Program-made: the position numbers and the translations under genes
Shown: positions 27,390 to 36,440 of the stretch, one piece after another
Layout of the letters: every line of letters begins with the position of its first letter
Position numbering within the stretch: the first letter of the stretch is position 1
Assembly (NCBI GenBank): GCA_937897325.1
Contig: CALCOY010000016.1
Coordinates: 124,001 to 188,000 of the forward strand
Direction of reading: 5' to 3'
Source of the DNA: an uncultured Shimia sp.
GTDB taxonomy: Bacteria; Pseudomonadota; Alphaproteobacteria; Rhodobacterales; Rhodobacteraceae
Length of the DNA: 64,000 nt
The notes under the pieces: model-generated
Told to the model about the DNA's origin: nothing
The model's database searches: none
The model's input: only the letters and a program-made list of their open reading frames with translations

Positions 27390-28595
27390 TCAGATCCGTT
27401 CAATGATCATGGCCGCGCCTTGGCCGACGCCAACACACATGGTGCAAAGCGCAAAACGTCCGCCCGTTCGCTGAAGCTGCCGCGCCGCCGTCAGAACCAT
27501 GCGCGCGCCGGACATGCCCAGCGGATGCCCTAAAGCAATTGCGCCGCCATTTGGATTAACTTGTGGTGCATCATCGGCAACGCCAAGGGCTCGCAACGTG
27601 GCAAGCGCTTGGCTCGCGAAAGCCTCGTTCAACTCGATCACATCCATCTGATCGATTGTCAGACCTGTCCGCTCCAGCGCCTTTTGCGTCGCAGCGACTG
27701 GGCCGATGCCCATGACGCGGGGCGCAACACCTGACGAAGCCATGGTGACCACGCGCGCCATCGGGGTCAGACCATTTGACTCCGCCGACTTTTCAGACGC
27801 CAAAAGCAATGCCGCGGCCCCGTCATTGACCCCGCTCGCATTACCGGCAGTAACTGTCAGATCGGCCCCGTTGATACCTCTGAGCTTCGCGATCTTGTCC
27901 AGACTCGTATCAGGCCGCGGGTGCTCATCCACCTCAACCAAGACGGGATCGCCTCGGCGTTGAGGCACTGCAACGGGGGCAATCTCGTCCACGAAGGCCC
28001 CATTATCATGCGCCGCCTTCCAGCGACTTTGCGACCGGACGGCAAAGGCATCCTGATCCTCGCGCGAAATCTCGTAATCCTCAGCGACGTTATCCGCCGT
28101 TTCGGGCATGGAATGTGTGCCGTATTGCGCCTCCATCGCTGGGTTCACAAAACGCCATCCGATTGTCGTGTCATAGACCGCGTTCCCGCGCGAAAACGCC
28201 GTGCCGGCCTTGGGCATCACGAAGGGCGCACGGCTCATGCTTTCCACACCGCCCGCCACGGCAAGGTGATAATCGCCCGACTTGATCCCTCGTGCCGCAA
28301 AGCCGACAGCGTCCATACCGGAGGCGCAGAGACGGTTGACCGTCACGCCTGGGACAGATTCTGGCAAACCGGCCAGCAATGCGGCCATCCGGGCCACATT
28401 GCGGTTATCTTCCCCCGCCTGATTGGCGTCGCCGAAGATGATCTCATCGACCTGGTCCCAAGATACACCCTTATTGCGATCCCGCAGGGACGAAATGACA
28501 TGTGCCGCAAGATCGTCCGGGCGGATTGTCGACAAAGCCCCAGCATACCGACCAATCGGCGTTCTCACTCCGTCACAGATATAGGCGTCTTGCAT
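27390..28595 (-). CDS. paaJ: 3-oxoadipyl-CoA / 3-oxo-5,6-dehydrosuberyl-CoA thiolase
   Basis: 401 residues of the thiolase family. The nucleophile Cys is in [19 protein letters not shown] (~Cys 90). The downstream His and Cys are in [20 protein letters not shown] and [16 protein letters not shown]. It performs the two thiolytic steps at the end of phenylacetate catabolism and can serve the beta-ketoadipate route too, so it may also finish products from the pob/pca genes at the right end of the window. It heads the epoxidase operon, with its promoter in the 244-bp gap shared with phnC. Confidence 0.92.
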   Translation of the reverse strand: MQDAYICDGVRTPIGRYAGALSTIRPDDLAAHVISSLRDRNKGVSWDQVDEIIFGDANQAGEDNRNVARMAALLAGLPESVPGVTVNRLCASGMDAVGFAARGIKSGDYHLAVAGGVESMSRAPFVMPKAGTAFSRGNAVYDTTIGWRFVNPAMEAQYGTHSMPETADNVAEDYEISREDQDAFAVRSQSRWKAAHDNGAFVDEIAPVAVPQRRGDPVLVEVDEHPRPDTSLDKIAKLRGINGADLTVTAGNASGVNDGAAALLLASEKSAESNGLTPMARVVTMASSGVAPRVMGIGPVAATQKALERTGLTIDQMDVIELNEAFASQALATLRALGVADDAPQVNPNGGAIALGHPLGMSGARMVLTAARQLQRTGGRFALCTMCVGVGQGAAMIIERI

Positions 28596-28757
28596 GGCTG
28601 GCTGGCTTCTTAGACTTGCTACTTATCAGAAGTATTGGGCTTTGACGCGATTTGTAAAGCACAAAGTTACCAAATCTAGAGACTTTTATGTTTTCTGTAA
28701 CTTCTTATTCTGGCCACCAATACAAGCGATGGTGGAAATCTGTATGGATCAAGCAGA

Positions 28758-28797
28758 ATGTCGTCCAGATGTCACAAAACTTTTTCCTCACCGTCAC
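28758..28797 (+). promoter_or_regulatory. Candidate Pho box (PhoB site) upstream of phnC
   Basis: Four heptamers lie in exact 11-bp phase on the plus strand: ATGTCGT (28758), ATGTCAC (28769), CTTTTTC (28780) and CCGTCAC (28791). PhoB half-sites have the consensus CTGTCAT at 11-bp spacing; three of the four match at 4 to 5 of 7 positions and the third is poor. The block ends 42 bp before the phnC start codon, where a PhoB-dependent promoter would be placed. It suggests induction of phosphonate uptake under phosphate starvation. Confidence 0.6.
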
Positions 28798-28839
28798 ATG
28801 ACCTAAGTACCCGCAGACCGTTCTGTTGGGGGATGATGC

Positions 28840-29649
28840 ATGCTGCAAGTGCGCAAGCTGACGAAACGGTTCGGTGATAAAACGGCGGTCGATTCCGCAA
28901 CGTTCGACGTCGAGAAACCCCAGATGATCGGCATTATCGGTCGGTCTGGCGCTGGCAAATCGACACTTTTGCGCATGATGAACCGGCTGGCCGACGCGAC
29001 CGAGGGCGAGATACTCTACAAAAACCGGAACGTGACTGATCTGCGGAATGCGGAACGGCGCGATTGGCAATCGCAATGCGCGATGATCTTTCAGCAGTTC
29101 AATCTGGTGCCCCGAATGGACGTCGTTTCAAACGTGCTACATGGCACGCTGAATCGACGCTCAACCTTCGCGACGCTTTTCAATCTGTTTCCGCAAAGCG
29201 ACATCCACCGGGCCATCGAAATCCTTGATCGCCTCGGGATAGCCGAACAAGCCGCAAAGCGTGCCGAAGCACTTTCCGGCGGCCAGCAGCAGCGTGTCGC
29301 CATCGCCCGCGCTCTCATGCAGGATCCGGCGATTATCCTTGCTGATGAGCCAATCGCCAGCCTTGACCCGATGAATGCGCAGATCGTGATGGAGGCCCTG
29401 CGCCGCATCCACGAAGAAGACGGGCGCATGGTGATCTGCAATCTGCACACGCTTGATACGGCGCGGCGCTATTGTGATCGGGTCATCGGGATGCGGGACG
29501 GCAGGATCGTCTTTGACGGCGTGCCGGACCAGCTGACAACCGGCATGGCACGAGAAATCTACGGGGCCGGCGCAGACTTTTCCGAAACGGCCACATCCAC
29601 CGAAATTGAGAGTTTGGACAGACCTGCGCCGAACGTTGTGCACGCCTGA
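28840..29649 (+). CDS. phnC: Phosphonate ABC transporter ATP-binding protein
   Basis: 269 residues with Walker [11 protein letters not shown]-loop [19 protein letters not shown], signature [16 protein letters not shown] and Walker [14 protein letters not shown]. Together with PhnD and two PhnE proteins it imports phosphonates. The start has a GGGGGAT stretch upstream, behind the Pho box candidate. phnD follows after a short gap. Confidence 0.95.
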   Translation: MLQVRKLTKRFGDKTAVDSATFDVEKPQMIGIIGRSGAGKSTLLRMMNRLADATEGEILYKNRNVTDLRNAERRDWQSQCAMIFQQFNLVPRMDVVSNVLHGTLNRRSTFATLFNLFPQSDIHRAIEILDRLGIAEQAAKRAEALSGGQQQRVAIARALMQDPAIILADEPIASLDPMNAQIVMEALRRIHEEDGRMVICNLHTLDTARRYCDRVIGMRDGRIVFDGVPDQLTTGMAREIYGAGADFSETATSTEIESLDRPAPNVVHA

Positions 29650-29698
29650 CCTAGAACCGCCCGGCTATCGGGCCCCTAAGTCCACCATGGAGAAACAT

Positions 29699-30604
29699 AT
29701 GAAAACGACCCTTGCACTTGCCTTGGCCGCAACGACCGCGCTGAGTTCCGCGGCGTTTGCCGAGATAAGCGAATTCCGGATCGGCATTCTTGGCGGTGAA
29801 AACGCGCAGGACCGTCTGAATAGCTATAGCTGCCTGCAGAACTATGCCAGTGAAGAGCTTGGCGTGGACGTCAAACTGTTTGCGCCTGCAGATTACAATG
29901 GCGTGATCCAGGGCCTTCTGGGTGGCACGATTGACATGGCATGGCTGGGCGCGTCTTCCTACGCGGCGACCTATCTGCAAGACCCCGAGGCAGTCGAACC
30001 TGTTCTGATCAAGGTCAACGTTGACGGCTCCATTGGCTATCACTCCATCGGTTTCGCACGCAGGGACGCGGACGTGACATCTCTGGAAGACATGAAAGGC
30101 AAAGTGTTCGGCTTCGGCGATCCAAACTCGACGTCGGGCTATCTGATCCCCTCCATCGAGATCCCCGAAGAAACCGGCGCTACTATGGATTCCGGCGACT
30201 ATTTCGGCGAAGTGAAATTCACCGGCGGCCACGAACAGACCATCGTTGCGGTCTATAACGGCGACATCGATGCTGGCGTGACCTGGGCCGACGCCCAGGG
30301 CAACTGGGAAGACGGCTACAATTCGGGCGCGCTGCGCAAGGCGGTTGATGCCGGTCTCGTCGACATGAACGAGATGGTGCAGATCTGGAAATCCAAAGTC
30401 ATTCCCGAAGGCCCGATCGTTCTGCGCAAGGCGCTTCCAGAAGACGTCCGCGCGAAGATGACAGACTTGGTCGATGGTCTGCACGAGAAGGACGAGGATT
30501 GCGCCTATGGTGTGGCTGCTGGTGAAACGCTGGGCTTCCAGCCAGTGACGCACGACACCTACACATCGGTTATTGAGGCCCGTAAGGCCAAAATCGGCGG
30601 GTAA
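29699..30604 (+). CDS. phnD: Phosphonate-binding periplasmic protein
   Basis: 301 residues. The signal peptide MKTTLALALAATTALSSAAFA is followed by a mature protein with the PhnD/phosphonate-binding pattern (FRIGILGGENAQDRL, GGTIDMAWLGASSYA, GFGDPNSTSGYLIPS, AGVTWADAQGNWEDG). The Ser/Thr-rich loop SASSYA-like and STSGY would hold the phosphonate group. The ATG at 29699 has GGAG upstream. A strong hairpin lies just after its stop, before phnE1. Confidence 0.95.
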   Translation: MKTTLALALAATTALSSAAFAEISEFRIGILGGENAQDRLNSYSCLQNYASEELGVDVKLFAPADYNGVIQGLLGGTIDMAWLGASSYAATYLQDPEAVEPVLIKVNVDGSIGYHSIGFARRDADVTSLEDMKGKVFGFGDPNSTSGYLIPSIEIPEETGATMDSGDYFGEVKFTGGHEQTIVAVYNGDIDAGVTWADAQGNWEDGYNSGALRKAVDAGLVDMNEMVQIWKSKVIPEGPIVLRKALPEDVRAKMTDLVDGLHEKDEDCAYGVAAGETLGFQPVTHDTYTSVIEARKAKIGG

Positions 30605-30620
30605 TTCCTCTGCCCGATCT

Positions 30621-30646
30621 CCGGCGGCCCCTAGCGGGGCCGCTGG
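30621..30646 (+). promoter_or_regulatory. Intercistronic hairpin after phnD
   Basis: An 11-bp stem (30621-30631 with 30636-30646, one G-U pair) closed by the tetraloop TAGC; the central 8 pairs GCGGCCCC/GGGGCCGC are perfect. There is no T-run, so it is unlikely to be a full terminator. It fits an mRNA-stabilising element or partial attenuator that keeps the binding protein in excess over the permeases. Confidence 0.65.
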
Positions 30647-30669
30647 ATTGCCATTCACCGGATGTTTTC

Positions 30670-31551
30670 ATGACAGATTTCAGCCTTTTGGACACGGCGC
30701 CTACGCAAGGTGTTGATCGGATCCAATCCAGCTACCTGCAACAGGTCCGCAAACGTCGCCTTTACGGCGGGATCACACTGCTGGTCTTCGTTCTGCTTAT
30801 GGTATCTGGGTTCAACATCGCCGATGACCGCAACGCTGGCAGCTTCTGGGATGGAATTGGCAAGGTCGGCGATTATCCCGCCGACGTTCTGTCAGAGGCC
30901 TGGGAAAAGCTAAGCGATTTGCCCGGCCTGATCGTAAAATACTTCCCCGCCCTGATCGAAACGATCAACATCGCTGCGGTCTCGACCTTGATCGGCGCAG
31001 TCTTTGGTCTGATCTTCTCATTGCTCGCCACGCGCGGTCTGGCGCGCTGGCCCCGCCTTATCCCGCTCTTTCGTCGGATGATGGACATCATGAGGGCCGT
31101 GCCGGAAATCGTCATCGCCCTGGTTCTGATCTTCGTTCTAGGTGGTGGTCCGGTGCCCGCCGTGATTGCCATCGCCATCCATACCGCTGGTGCCTTGGGA
31201 AAGCTGTTCTCCGAAGCGGCCGAGAATGCGAGCCTGAAGCCGGTCGAAGGGCTCGCCTCTACCGGGGCAAACTGGTCCCAGCAGATGTGGCTAGGTGTGA
31301 TTCCACAAGTCGCCCCGAACTACCTGTCCTATGGACTTCTGCGTTTTGAGATCAACATCCGGGCCTCTGCCATCCTGGGCTTTGTCGGCGCAGGTGGCCT
31401 CGGTTACGAACTTCGCAATGCCATGGCCTGGGGACCCGGACGCTTCGATGAGGCCGCCGCCATCTTCATACTGCTGTTCGGATCCATCGTCTTTTTCGAT
31501 CAGCTTTCCAGTCGCTTCCGAAACCGTCTGAGCGAAGGGAGAGCGACATGA
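30670..31551 (+). CDS. phnE: Phosphonate ABC transporter permease 1
   Basis: 293 residues. One N-terminal TM (~30-50), a short periplasmic part and the typical five-helix BPD_transp_1 core are visible, with the EAA-type loop around SEAAENASLKPVEGLASTGANWSQQMWLGVIPQ. It forms the membrane channel with the second PhnE. The stop overlaps the start of phnE2 (ATGA). Confidence 0.94.
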   Translation: MTDFSLLDTAPTQGVDRIQSSYLQQVRKRRLYGGITLLVFVLLMVSGFNIADDRNAGSFWDGIGKVGDYPADVLSEAWEKLSDLPGLIVKYFPALIETINIAAVSTLIGAVFGLIFSLLATRGLARWPRLIPLFRRMMDIMRAVPEIVIALVLIFVLGGGPVPAVIAIAIHTAGALGKLFSEAAENASLKPVEGLASTGANWSQQMWLGVIPQVAPNYLSYGLLRFEINIRASAILGFVGAGGLGYELRNAMAWGPGRFDEAAAIFILLFGSIVFFDQLSSRFRNRLSEGRAT

Positions 31552-32867
31552 CCAATGCAGAACTGACCCTCGCAAAATCACAGGCCGATACGCTTTTTGG
31601 CCGCAAACGCCAGATCGCCAGAGCCGTGCCAGCGATCATCCTAGCCTACTTCGTTTACATCGTCTTTGCCTTCGACATTGCCGGGCTGGCACAACGTGCC
31701 AAACTGGAAAACGCAGTCATTCTCGCCTCGGACAGCTGGTCTTACAAGGTTCATGTGACCCGTTCGAACCGAACAGGTGAAATCGACTATGCCGTCGAAG
31801 GCGAGCGCAAGGGCCGCTACCCTGAAGGTGAGCGGCCCGATTGGGTGACGGGCAATGATGTCGTCACCGTCGACTTGGGTGGTGACCATGAAGTACGCCT
31901 GCTGCCCGAAAAACGGACCGAGGTCGATGTGCCCGGCTTTGGGACGATCAGCGCAAGGGCCGAAGGACGCATGATCACGACCAATCTGGGCAATGACCTG
32001 CCGGACTGGATCAGCGTCTCGGACCGGCGCGTCGCAATCACCACAGCAGAGGGCCGGATCGCCATCACAGGCTCCAAGACCGAAGTGTTCAATTACTTCC
32101 CTGGTTGGGAGTTGTTCTTTTTCACCTTTGAAAGCCCCTATCAGGGCCAAGGCCTGTTCAGCATATTGTTCGGGGAGCGGATCGACCCCACCAGACACAA
32201 CATCGCCGGGGCCTGGAAGGATTTCTGGGGCAACGCGATGTGGCGCCACGCAGATGTGGCCTGGGCCGTTGGCGAGACGATCCTGATGGCGTTTTTGGGC
32301 ACGTTTGGGGCCGCGATAATCGCCCTGCCCCTGTCATTCCTCGCGGCCAAACGCTTCGCGCCCTTCGCCGCAATCCGTTACGCGATGCGGCGGGTCTTTG
32401 ACTTTGTCCGTGGGGTGGATGCCCTGATTTGGACCGTCGTGCTGGCCCGCGCCTTTGGTCCCGGACCCCTCACCGGGGCGCTGGCCATTCTGGTCACAGA
32501 TACCGGCACATTTGGGAAAATCTTTTCCGAGGCCCTCGAAAACGTCGATGAGAAACAGATCGAGGGTGTCTCCTCGACGGGCGCCAAACCGCTGCAGCGC
32601 TACCGCTTTGGTGTGATCCCGCAGATCATGCCAGTTCTCCTTAGCCAGATCCTATACTTTCTCGAATCCAACACACGTTCCGCAACGATCATCGGTGCCA
32701 TCACCGGCGGCGGCATCGGCCTGATGCTGACACAGGCCATCCAGACGCAGAAAGACTGGGAAGAAGTTGCTTACTATATCATCCTCGTCGTGATCATGGT
32801 CATGTTGATGGATTGGTTTTCAGGCTGGCTGCGCGGACGCCTAATCGGCCGTAGCGAAGCGCACTGA
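31548..32867 (+). CDS. phnE: Phosphonate ABC transporter permease 2 with large periplasmic insertion
   Basis: 439 residues, about 150 longer than PhnE1. After the first TM (~25-45), a soluble segment of ~180 residues (beta-rich, SWSYKVHVTRSNRTGEIDYAVEGERKGRYP) precedes the permease core, whose EAA loop is FSEALENVDEKQIEGVSSTGAKPLQRYRFGVIPQ. A long insert is known in one of the paired PhnE proteins of rhizobia and roseobacters. It lies on the periplasmic side and may contact PhnD. The last 4 bp of phnE1 overlap its ATG. Confidence 0.93.
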   Translation: MTNAELTLAKSQADTLFGRKRQIARAVPAIILAYFVYIVFAFDIAGLAQRAKLENAVILASDSWSYKVHVTRSNRTGEIDYAVEGERKGRYPEGERPDWVTGNDVVTVDLGGDHEVRLLPEKRTEVDVPGFGTISARAEGRMITTNLGNDLPDWISVSDRRVAITTAEGRIAITGSKTEVFNYFPGWELFFFTFESPYQGQGLFSILFGERIDPTRHNIAGAWKDFWGNAMWRHADVAWAVGETILMAFLGTFGAAIIALPLSFLAAKRFAPFAAIRYAMRRVFDFVRGVDALIWTVVLARAFGPGPLTGALAILVTDTGTFGKIFSEALENVDEKQIEGVSSTGAKPLQRYRFGVIPQIMPVLLSQILYFLESNTRSATIIGAITGGGIGLMLTQAIQTQKDWEEVAYYIILVVIMVMLMDWFSGWLRGRLIGRSEAH

Positions 32868-32868
32868 G

Positions 32869-33486
32869 TTGGTACGCCTCTCCGCAGCAGAGCCATTCAC
32901 TCACGATGGCTGTTCGATCACCGAAAGCATGTTCGGCGCCTATGTGGAGATCGGGCAGGGCAGCCGGATCGCCTATTCAGAATTGGGCGATTATTCCTAT
33001 TGCGACCGCTTTGCAGACATCGCGAATGCTCAGATTGGCAAATTTGCCAACATCGCCAGCCATGTGCGAATCGGGGCCACAGATCACCCGCTGGACAAGG
33101 CGACAATGCATCACTTCCTCTATCGCTCAGCCGACTACTGGGATGATGCGGAAGTGGATGCGGACTTCTTCGCGCATCGCAGGTCGCGGCGTGCCGTCAT
33201 CGGTCACGACACCTGGCTGGGACACGCGGCCATGATCAAACCAGAGGTGACAATCGGACATGGCGCTGTCGTGGCGGCCGGGGCCATCGTCACAAAAGAT
33301 GTGGGTCCTTTTGAGATCGTCGCTGGGGCACCGGCCACATTACTGCGCAGACGGCAGCCTGCGGCGATCGCGGACCGGTTGATCGCCCTAGGCTGGTGGG
33401 ATTGGGATCATAGTCAGCTGCGGACAACGCTTGAAGACTTCCGAATGCTGAAGGCCGAGGCGTTTCTGGAGAAGTACGGCGGCTAG
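32869..33486 (+). CDS. Phosphonate-associated hexapeptide-repeat transferase
   Basis: 205 residues of left-handed beta-helix repeats (MFGAYVEIGQGSRIAYSELGDYSYC, IGKFANIASHVRIGATDHPLDKATMHHF, then IGHGAVVAAGAIVTKDV). It matches the DapD/XAT-type acetyltransferases annotated in phosphonate clusters. The only plausible start is TTG, one nt after the phnE2 stop. It might acetylate aminoalkyl phosphonates, as PhnO does by a different fold; this is inference from context. Confidence 0.88.
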   Translation: MVRLSAAEPFTHDGCSITESMFGAYVEIGQGSRIAYSELGDYSYCDRFADIANAQIGKFANIASHVRIGATDHPLDKATMHHFLYRSADYWDDAEVDADFFAHRRSRRAVIGHDTWLGHAAMIKPEVTIGHGAVVAAGAIVTKDVGPFEIVAGAPATLLRRRQPAAIADRLIALGWWDWDHSQLRTTLEDFRMLKAEAFLEKYGG

Positions 33487-33511
33487 GTCTGCGCATTGTT
33501 GCGCGTAAGGA

Positions 33512-34252
33512 TCAAGCGATCCCCGGCAGACCAGATCCGCCTGTATTGGTCAGGGTGACGCGATCCCCGGCAAACCACGTGCGCCCGTATTCGACAGGGG
33601 AGCCTTCTGGATCAACATTGACACTGGTGGCCCGCAGCAGCGGATCCCCTTCTTGCACATGAAGATGTAGGGCTTTTGCAGCATCCGCGAGGACGGCTGT
33701 GATACGTGTTGAAGCGCGCGTGTAATCCTTTACCCCAACATTCTTGAGCGCGACCGTCACGCTCGCATGGGCGCGCAACTCCGTATCAATGCCAGGAAGA
33801 CGATCAAGCGGGAAGACGCTGTGGGAAATCGCGATTGGCTGCCCGTCCGCAAAGGACAGGCCATGCAGGGCACAGACGATTTCGGTGCCATCGAGCACTG
33901 CAGCCTCACCAGAAGACGGCGCGCGCACCTCGATGCTGAGCAGGCGTTTGGCGGGCGTCCGGCCGAGTGCCAGCAGGCTTTCGTGAAACCGCACGCGCTC
34001 GCCTAGCGGGTAGTCCGTAGGACGCGCCGTGACGAAAACGCCGGATCCCCGCCTGCTGCGCAAAAGGCCTTCGTTGATCAGGTATGACAGCGAATGACGG
34101 ATCGTATGGCGGTTGACACCAAATCTTTCGGCCAACTGCGCCTCTGTCGGTAGTTTGTCGCCGGTCACATAATGACCTTCTGCCAGTTCGTCCCGCAAGT
34201 TGTCGGCAATTGCCCGCCAGATGGGCGTTCGTTTTGTGGTTTTGTCATGCAA
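33512..34252 (-). CDS. phnF: GntR/HutC-family regulator PhnF
   Basis: 246 residues. The N-terminal winged helix (~10-75, GDKLPTEAQLAERFGVNRHTIRHSLSYLINEGLLRSRRGSGVFV) is followed by a C-terminal UTRA ligand domain (~90-240). The start is TTG; no other start fits the frame because a stop lies just upstream. It is divergent from phnG, with a palindrome in the intervening 82 bp. PhnF represses C-P lyase genes in other bacteria. Confidence 0.92.
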   Translation of the reverse strand: MHDKTTKRTPIWRAIADNLRDELAEGHYVTGDKLPTEAQLAERFGVNRHTIRHSLSYLINEGLLRSRRGSGVFVTARPTDYPLGERVRFHESLLALGRTPAKRLLSIEVRAPSSGEAAVLDGTEIVCALHGLSFADGQPIAISHSVFPLDRLPGIDTELRAHASVTVALKNVGVKDYTRASTRITAVLADAAKALHLHVQEGDPLLRATSVNVDPEGSPVEYGRTWFAGDRVTLTNTGGSGLPGIA

Positions 34253-34301
34253 AGTTCACAATTCCCCTCTGGCGCTCAAGGCGATTGTCTGCCAAAATAA
34301 G

Positions 34302-34315
34302 TCTAGTTGTATAGA
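34302..34315. promoter_or_regulatory. Candidate PhnF operator
   Basis: TCTAGTTGTATAGA, with perfect TCTA/TAGA arms and a 6-nt centre, lies 20 bp before the phnG start and 50 bp from the phnF start. HutC-subfamily regulators use short A/T-rich palindromes of this size. A two-unit Pho box-like phase (TTGTCAT at 34242, AGTTCAC at 34253) overlaps the phnF start and is only a weak suggestion. Confidence 0.5.
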
Positions 34316-34334
34316 ATATGCAAGATTTGTCGAC

Positions 34335-34790
34335 ATGGATCAGATCATCGAAGATCAAACGGCCCGCAAAAAATGGATAGGCCTGCTGGCAAAAGCCCCA
34401 GCAGGCCGCGCCGCTGCCCTTTTTGCAAAATGTGCCAGGGCCCCTGACTTCGAATGGCTCCGCCCACCCGAGATTGGCAGTGTCATGGTTCGAGGACGTG
34501 CAGGAGGTACGGGCAGCGCCTTCAACCTGGGTGAAATGACGGTCACGCGCTGTGCCCTGCGACTGACAACCGGTGAGATCGGACATGGCTATATCCAGGG
34601 TCGCCGCAAAACGGATGCCGAAACCGCAGCACTAGTCGACGCACTGATGCAAACCGATATGGCCAACGACCTGCAAATGGCTGTCCTTGGACCGTTATCG
34701 GCGGAAATGGCAGATGCCAGATCGAAACGCGCTCGGAAGGCAGCCGCCACGAAAGTGGATTTCTTCACAATGGTCCGAGGAGAGGATTGA
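34335..34790 (+). CDS. phnG: C-P lyase complex subunit PhnG
   Basis: 151 residues. The pattern KWIGLLAKAPAGRAAALFAKCARAPDFEWLRPPEIGSVMVRGRAGGTGSAFNLGEMTVTRCALR is characteristic of PhnG. PhnG sits in the PhnGHIJ core, which attaches the phosphonate to ribose triphosphate. The ATG at 34335 starts the family-like N-terminus; the longer frame crosses the operator. Its TGA overlaps the phnH ATG (TGATG). Confidence 0.95.
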   Translation: MDQIIEDQTARKKWIGLLAKAPAGRAAALFAKCARAPDFEWLRPPEIGSVMVRGRAGGTGSAFNLGEMTVTRCALRLTTGEIGHGYIQGRRKTDAETAALVDALMQTDMANDLQMAVLGPLSAEMADARSKRARKAAATKVDFFTMVRGED

Positions 34791-35353
34791 TGGACGGCAG
34801 CCATCTTCAGGGCGGCTTTGCGGATCCCGCCATTGACGCCGCGCGGGCGTTTCGCAGCGTGATGGACGCCATGGCTCGGCCCGGGCAAATTTATACATTG
34901 CAGGGAGCCGCACCACCCCAACCCATCTCGGTAGCGGCAGGCGCGGTGATCCTAACGCTTTGCGATGCGGACACGCCGATCTTCCTCGGCCCAAATCTAG
35001 ATACACCTGGCATTCAGGCATGGATTGCCTTTCACACCGGTGCCCCTTTTGCGGGTCGTTCCGAATGCATGTTCGCACTTGGTAACTGGTCTTCTCTGAC
35101 CCCGCTTGAGGACTTTCCGCATGGGCGGTCTGACTATCCGGACCGTTCCGCAACGCTGATCGTCGAGATGCCGGAGATTTCGGTCAACGGTCCCACATTG
35201 CGCGGGCCGGGCATTCAAGGTAGCGCGACATTGGCCCTGCCTGAAACCGTGAGCTTTCGACGCAATCATGCGATGTCTCCGTGCGGGCTCGATTTCATCT
35301 TCACCAGCGGAAACGACGTCGCCGCCTTGCCGCGCAGCACGGAGGTGATCTAA
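34790..35353 (+). CDS. phnH: C-P lyase complex subunit PhnH
   Basis: 187 residues beginning MDGSHLQGGFADPAIDAARAFRSVMDAMARPG, which is the family start. The middle and end (DADTPIFLGPNL, GPGIQGSATLAL) also match PhnH, a PLP-transferase-like fold without cofactor. It overlaps phnG by TGATG and phnI by TAATG. Confidence 0.95.
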   Translation: MDGSHLQGGFADPAIDAARAFRSVMDAMARPGQIYTLQGAAPPQPISVAAGAVILTLCDADTPIFLGPNLDTPGIQAWIAFHTGAPFAGRSECMFALGNWSSLTPLEDFPHGRSDYPDRSATLIVEMPEISVNGPTLRGPGIQGSATLALPETVSFRRNHAMSPCGLDFIFTSGNDVAALPRSTEVI

Positions 35354-36438
35354 TGTATGTCGCGGTCAAAGGGGGCGAACAGGCGATCCGCAACGCCCAT
35401 GCCTGGCTCGCCGAAGAACGTCGCGGGGATGTCACCATCCCCGAATTGTCGGTAGATCAGATCCGCGAGCAGATGGCCCTGTCGGTGGCACGTGTCATGT
35501 CGGAAGGATCGCTTTTCGATGCGGATCTCGCCGCCCTTGCGATCAAGCAGGCCCGCGGCGATCTGATCGAGGCAACCTTTCTGATCCGCGCCTATCGCAC
35601 AACACTGCCACGCTTTGGGGCGTCCGAGCCCATCAATACCGGCGACATGATCTGCGACAGACGCATTTCGGCCACGTTCAAGGACCTGCCGGGCGGCCAG
35701 ATCCTGGGACCGACATTCGACTACACGCATAGGCTTCTGGATTTCAAACTGGCCGCAGACGGAGAGACCGACATTGCACCTGAGCGCGCCAGGTCAGAGG
35801 CAAAGATCCCGCATGTCACCGACTTTCTAAACCGGGAAGGTCTCATCGAAAGCGCAGTTGCAGATGACGCGACACCCCCCGATCTAACCCGTGTACCGCT
35901 CGAATTGCCCGCAGACAGAGCTTTGCGCTTGCAGGCCCTTGCCCGCGCGGATGAGGGTTTTCTGCTGTCGCTCGCCTATTCCACCCAACGCGGCTATGCC
36001 CGCAACCATGCCTTTGTGGGCGAGTTGCGGATCGGAATGGTGGCGGTTGAAATGGAGATCCCCGAACTGGGCTTCGCCATCGAGATCGGCGAGATCCACG
36101 TGACGGAATGCGAGACGGTCAATCAATTCAAGGGCTCCAAATACGTGCCACCGCAATTCACACGGGGCTACGGCCTTGTCTTCGGCCAGATCGAACGCAA
36201 AGCGATCTCGATGGCATTGGTCGACCGGGCTTTGCGGTGGGAAGAACTGGGCGAAGACTATGTAGGCGCACCTGCACAGGACACTGAATTTGTCCTTTAC
36301 CATTCAGACAACATACAGGCGACCGGTTTTCTGGAACACATCAAGCTGCCGCATTATGTCGATTTCCAAGCTGAACTGGAACTGGTTCGAAAACTCAGAT
36401 CAGACGCTGCAACGGCTATGCAGGAGGCGGCGGAATGA
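35353..36438 (+). CDS. phnI: C-P lyase complex subunit PhnI
   Basis: 361 residues from MYVAVKGGEQAIRNAHAWLAEERRGD. This subunit acts as the nucleosidase that transfers the phosphonate to the C1 of ribose triphosphate in concert with PhnG, PhnH and PhnL. Further signature: ATFLIRAYRTTLPRFG. An upstream in-frame start in phnH is not used. It is followed by a 267-bp gap, unusually long for this operon. Confidence 0.95.
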   Translation: MYVAVKGGEQAIRNAHAWLAEERRGDVTIPELSVDQIREQMALSVARVMSEGSLFDADLAALAIKQARGDLIEATFLIRAYRTTLPRFGASEPINTGDMICDRRISATFKDLPGGQILGPTFDYTHRLLDFKLAADGETDIAPERARSEAKIPHVTDFLNREGLIESAVADDATPPDLTRVPLELPADRALRLQALARADEGFLLSLAYSTQRGYARNHAFVGELRIGMVAVEMEIPELGFAIEIGEIHVTECETVNQFKGSKYVPPQFTRGYGLVFGQIERKAISMALVDRALRWEELGEDYVGAPAQDTEFVLYHSDNIQATGFLEHIKLPHYVDFQAELELVRKLRSDAATAMQEAAE

Positions 36439-36440
36439 TC

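Noticed and set aside
29651-30658. 335-residue minus-strand open frame opposite phnD
   Set aside because: phnD is a clear binding protein with signal peptide; the antisense frame lacks any motif.
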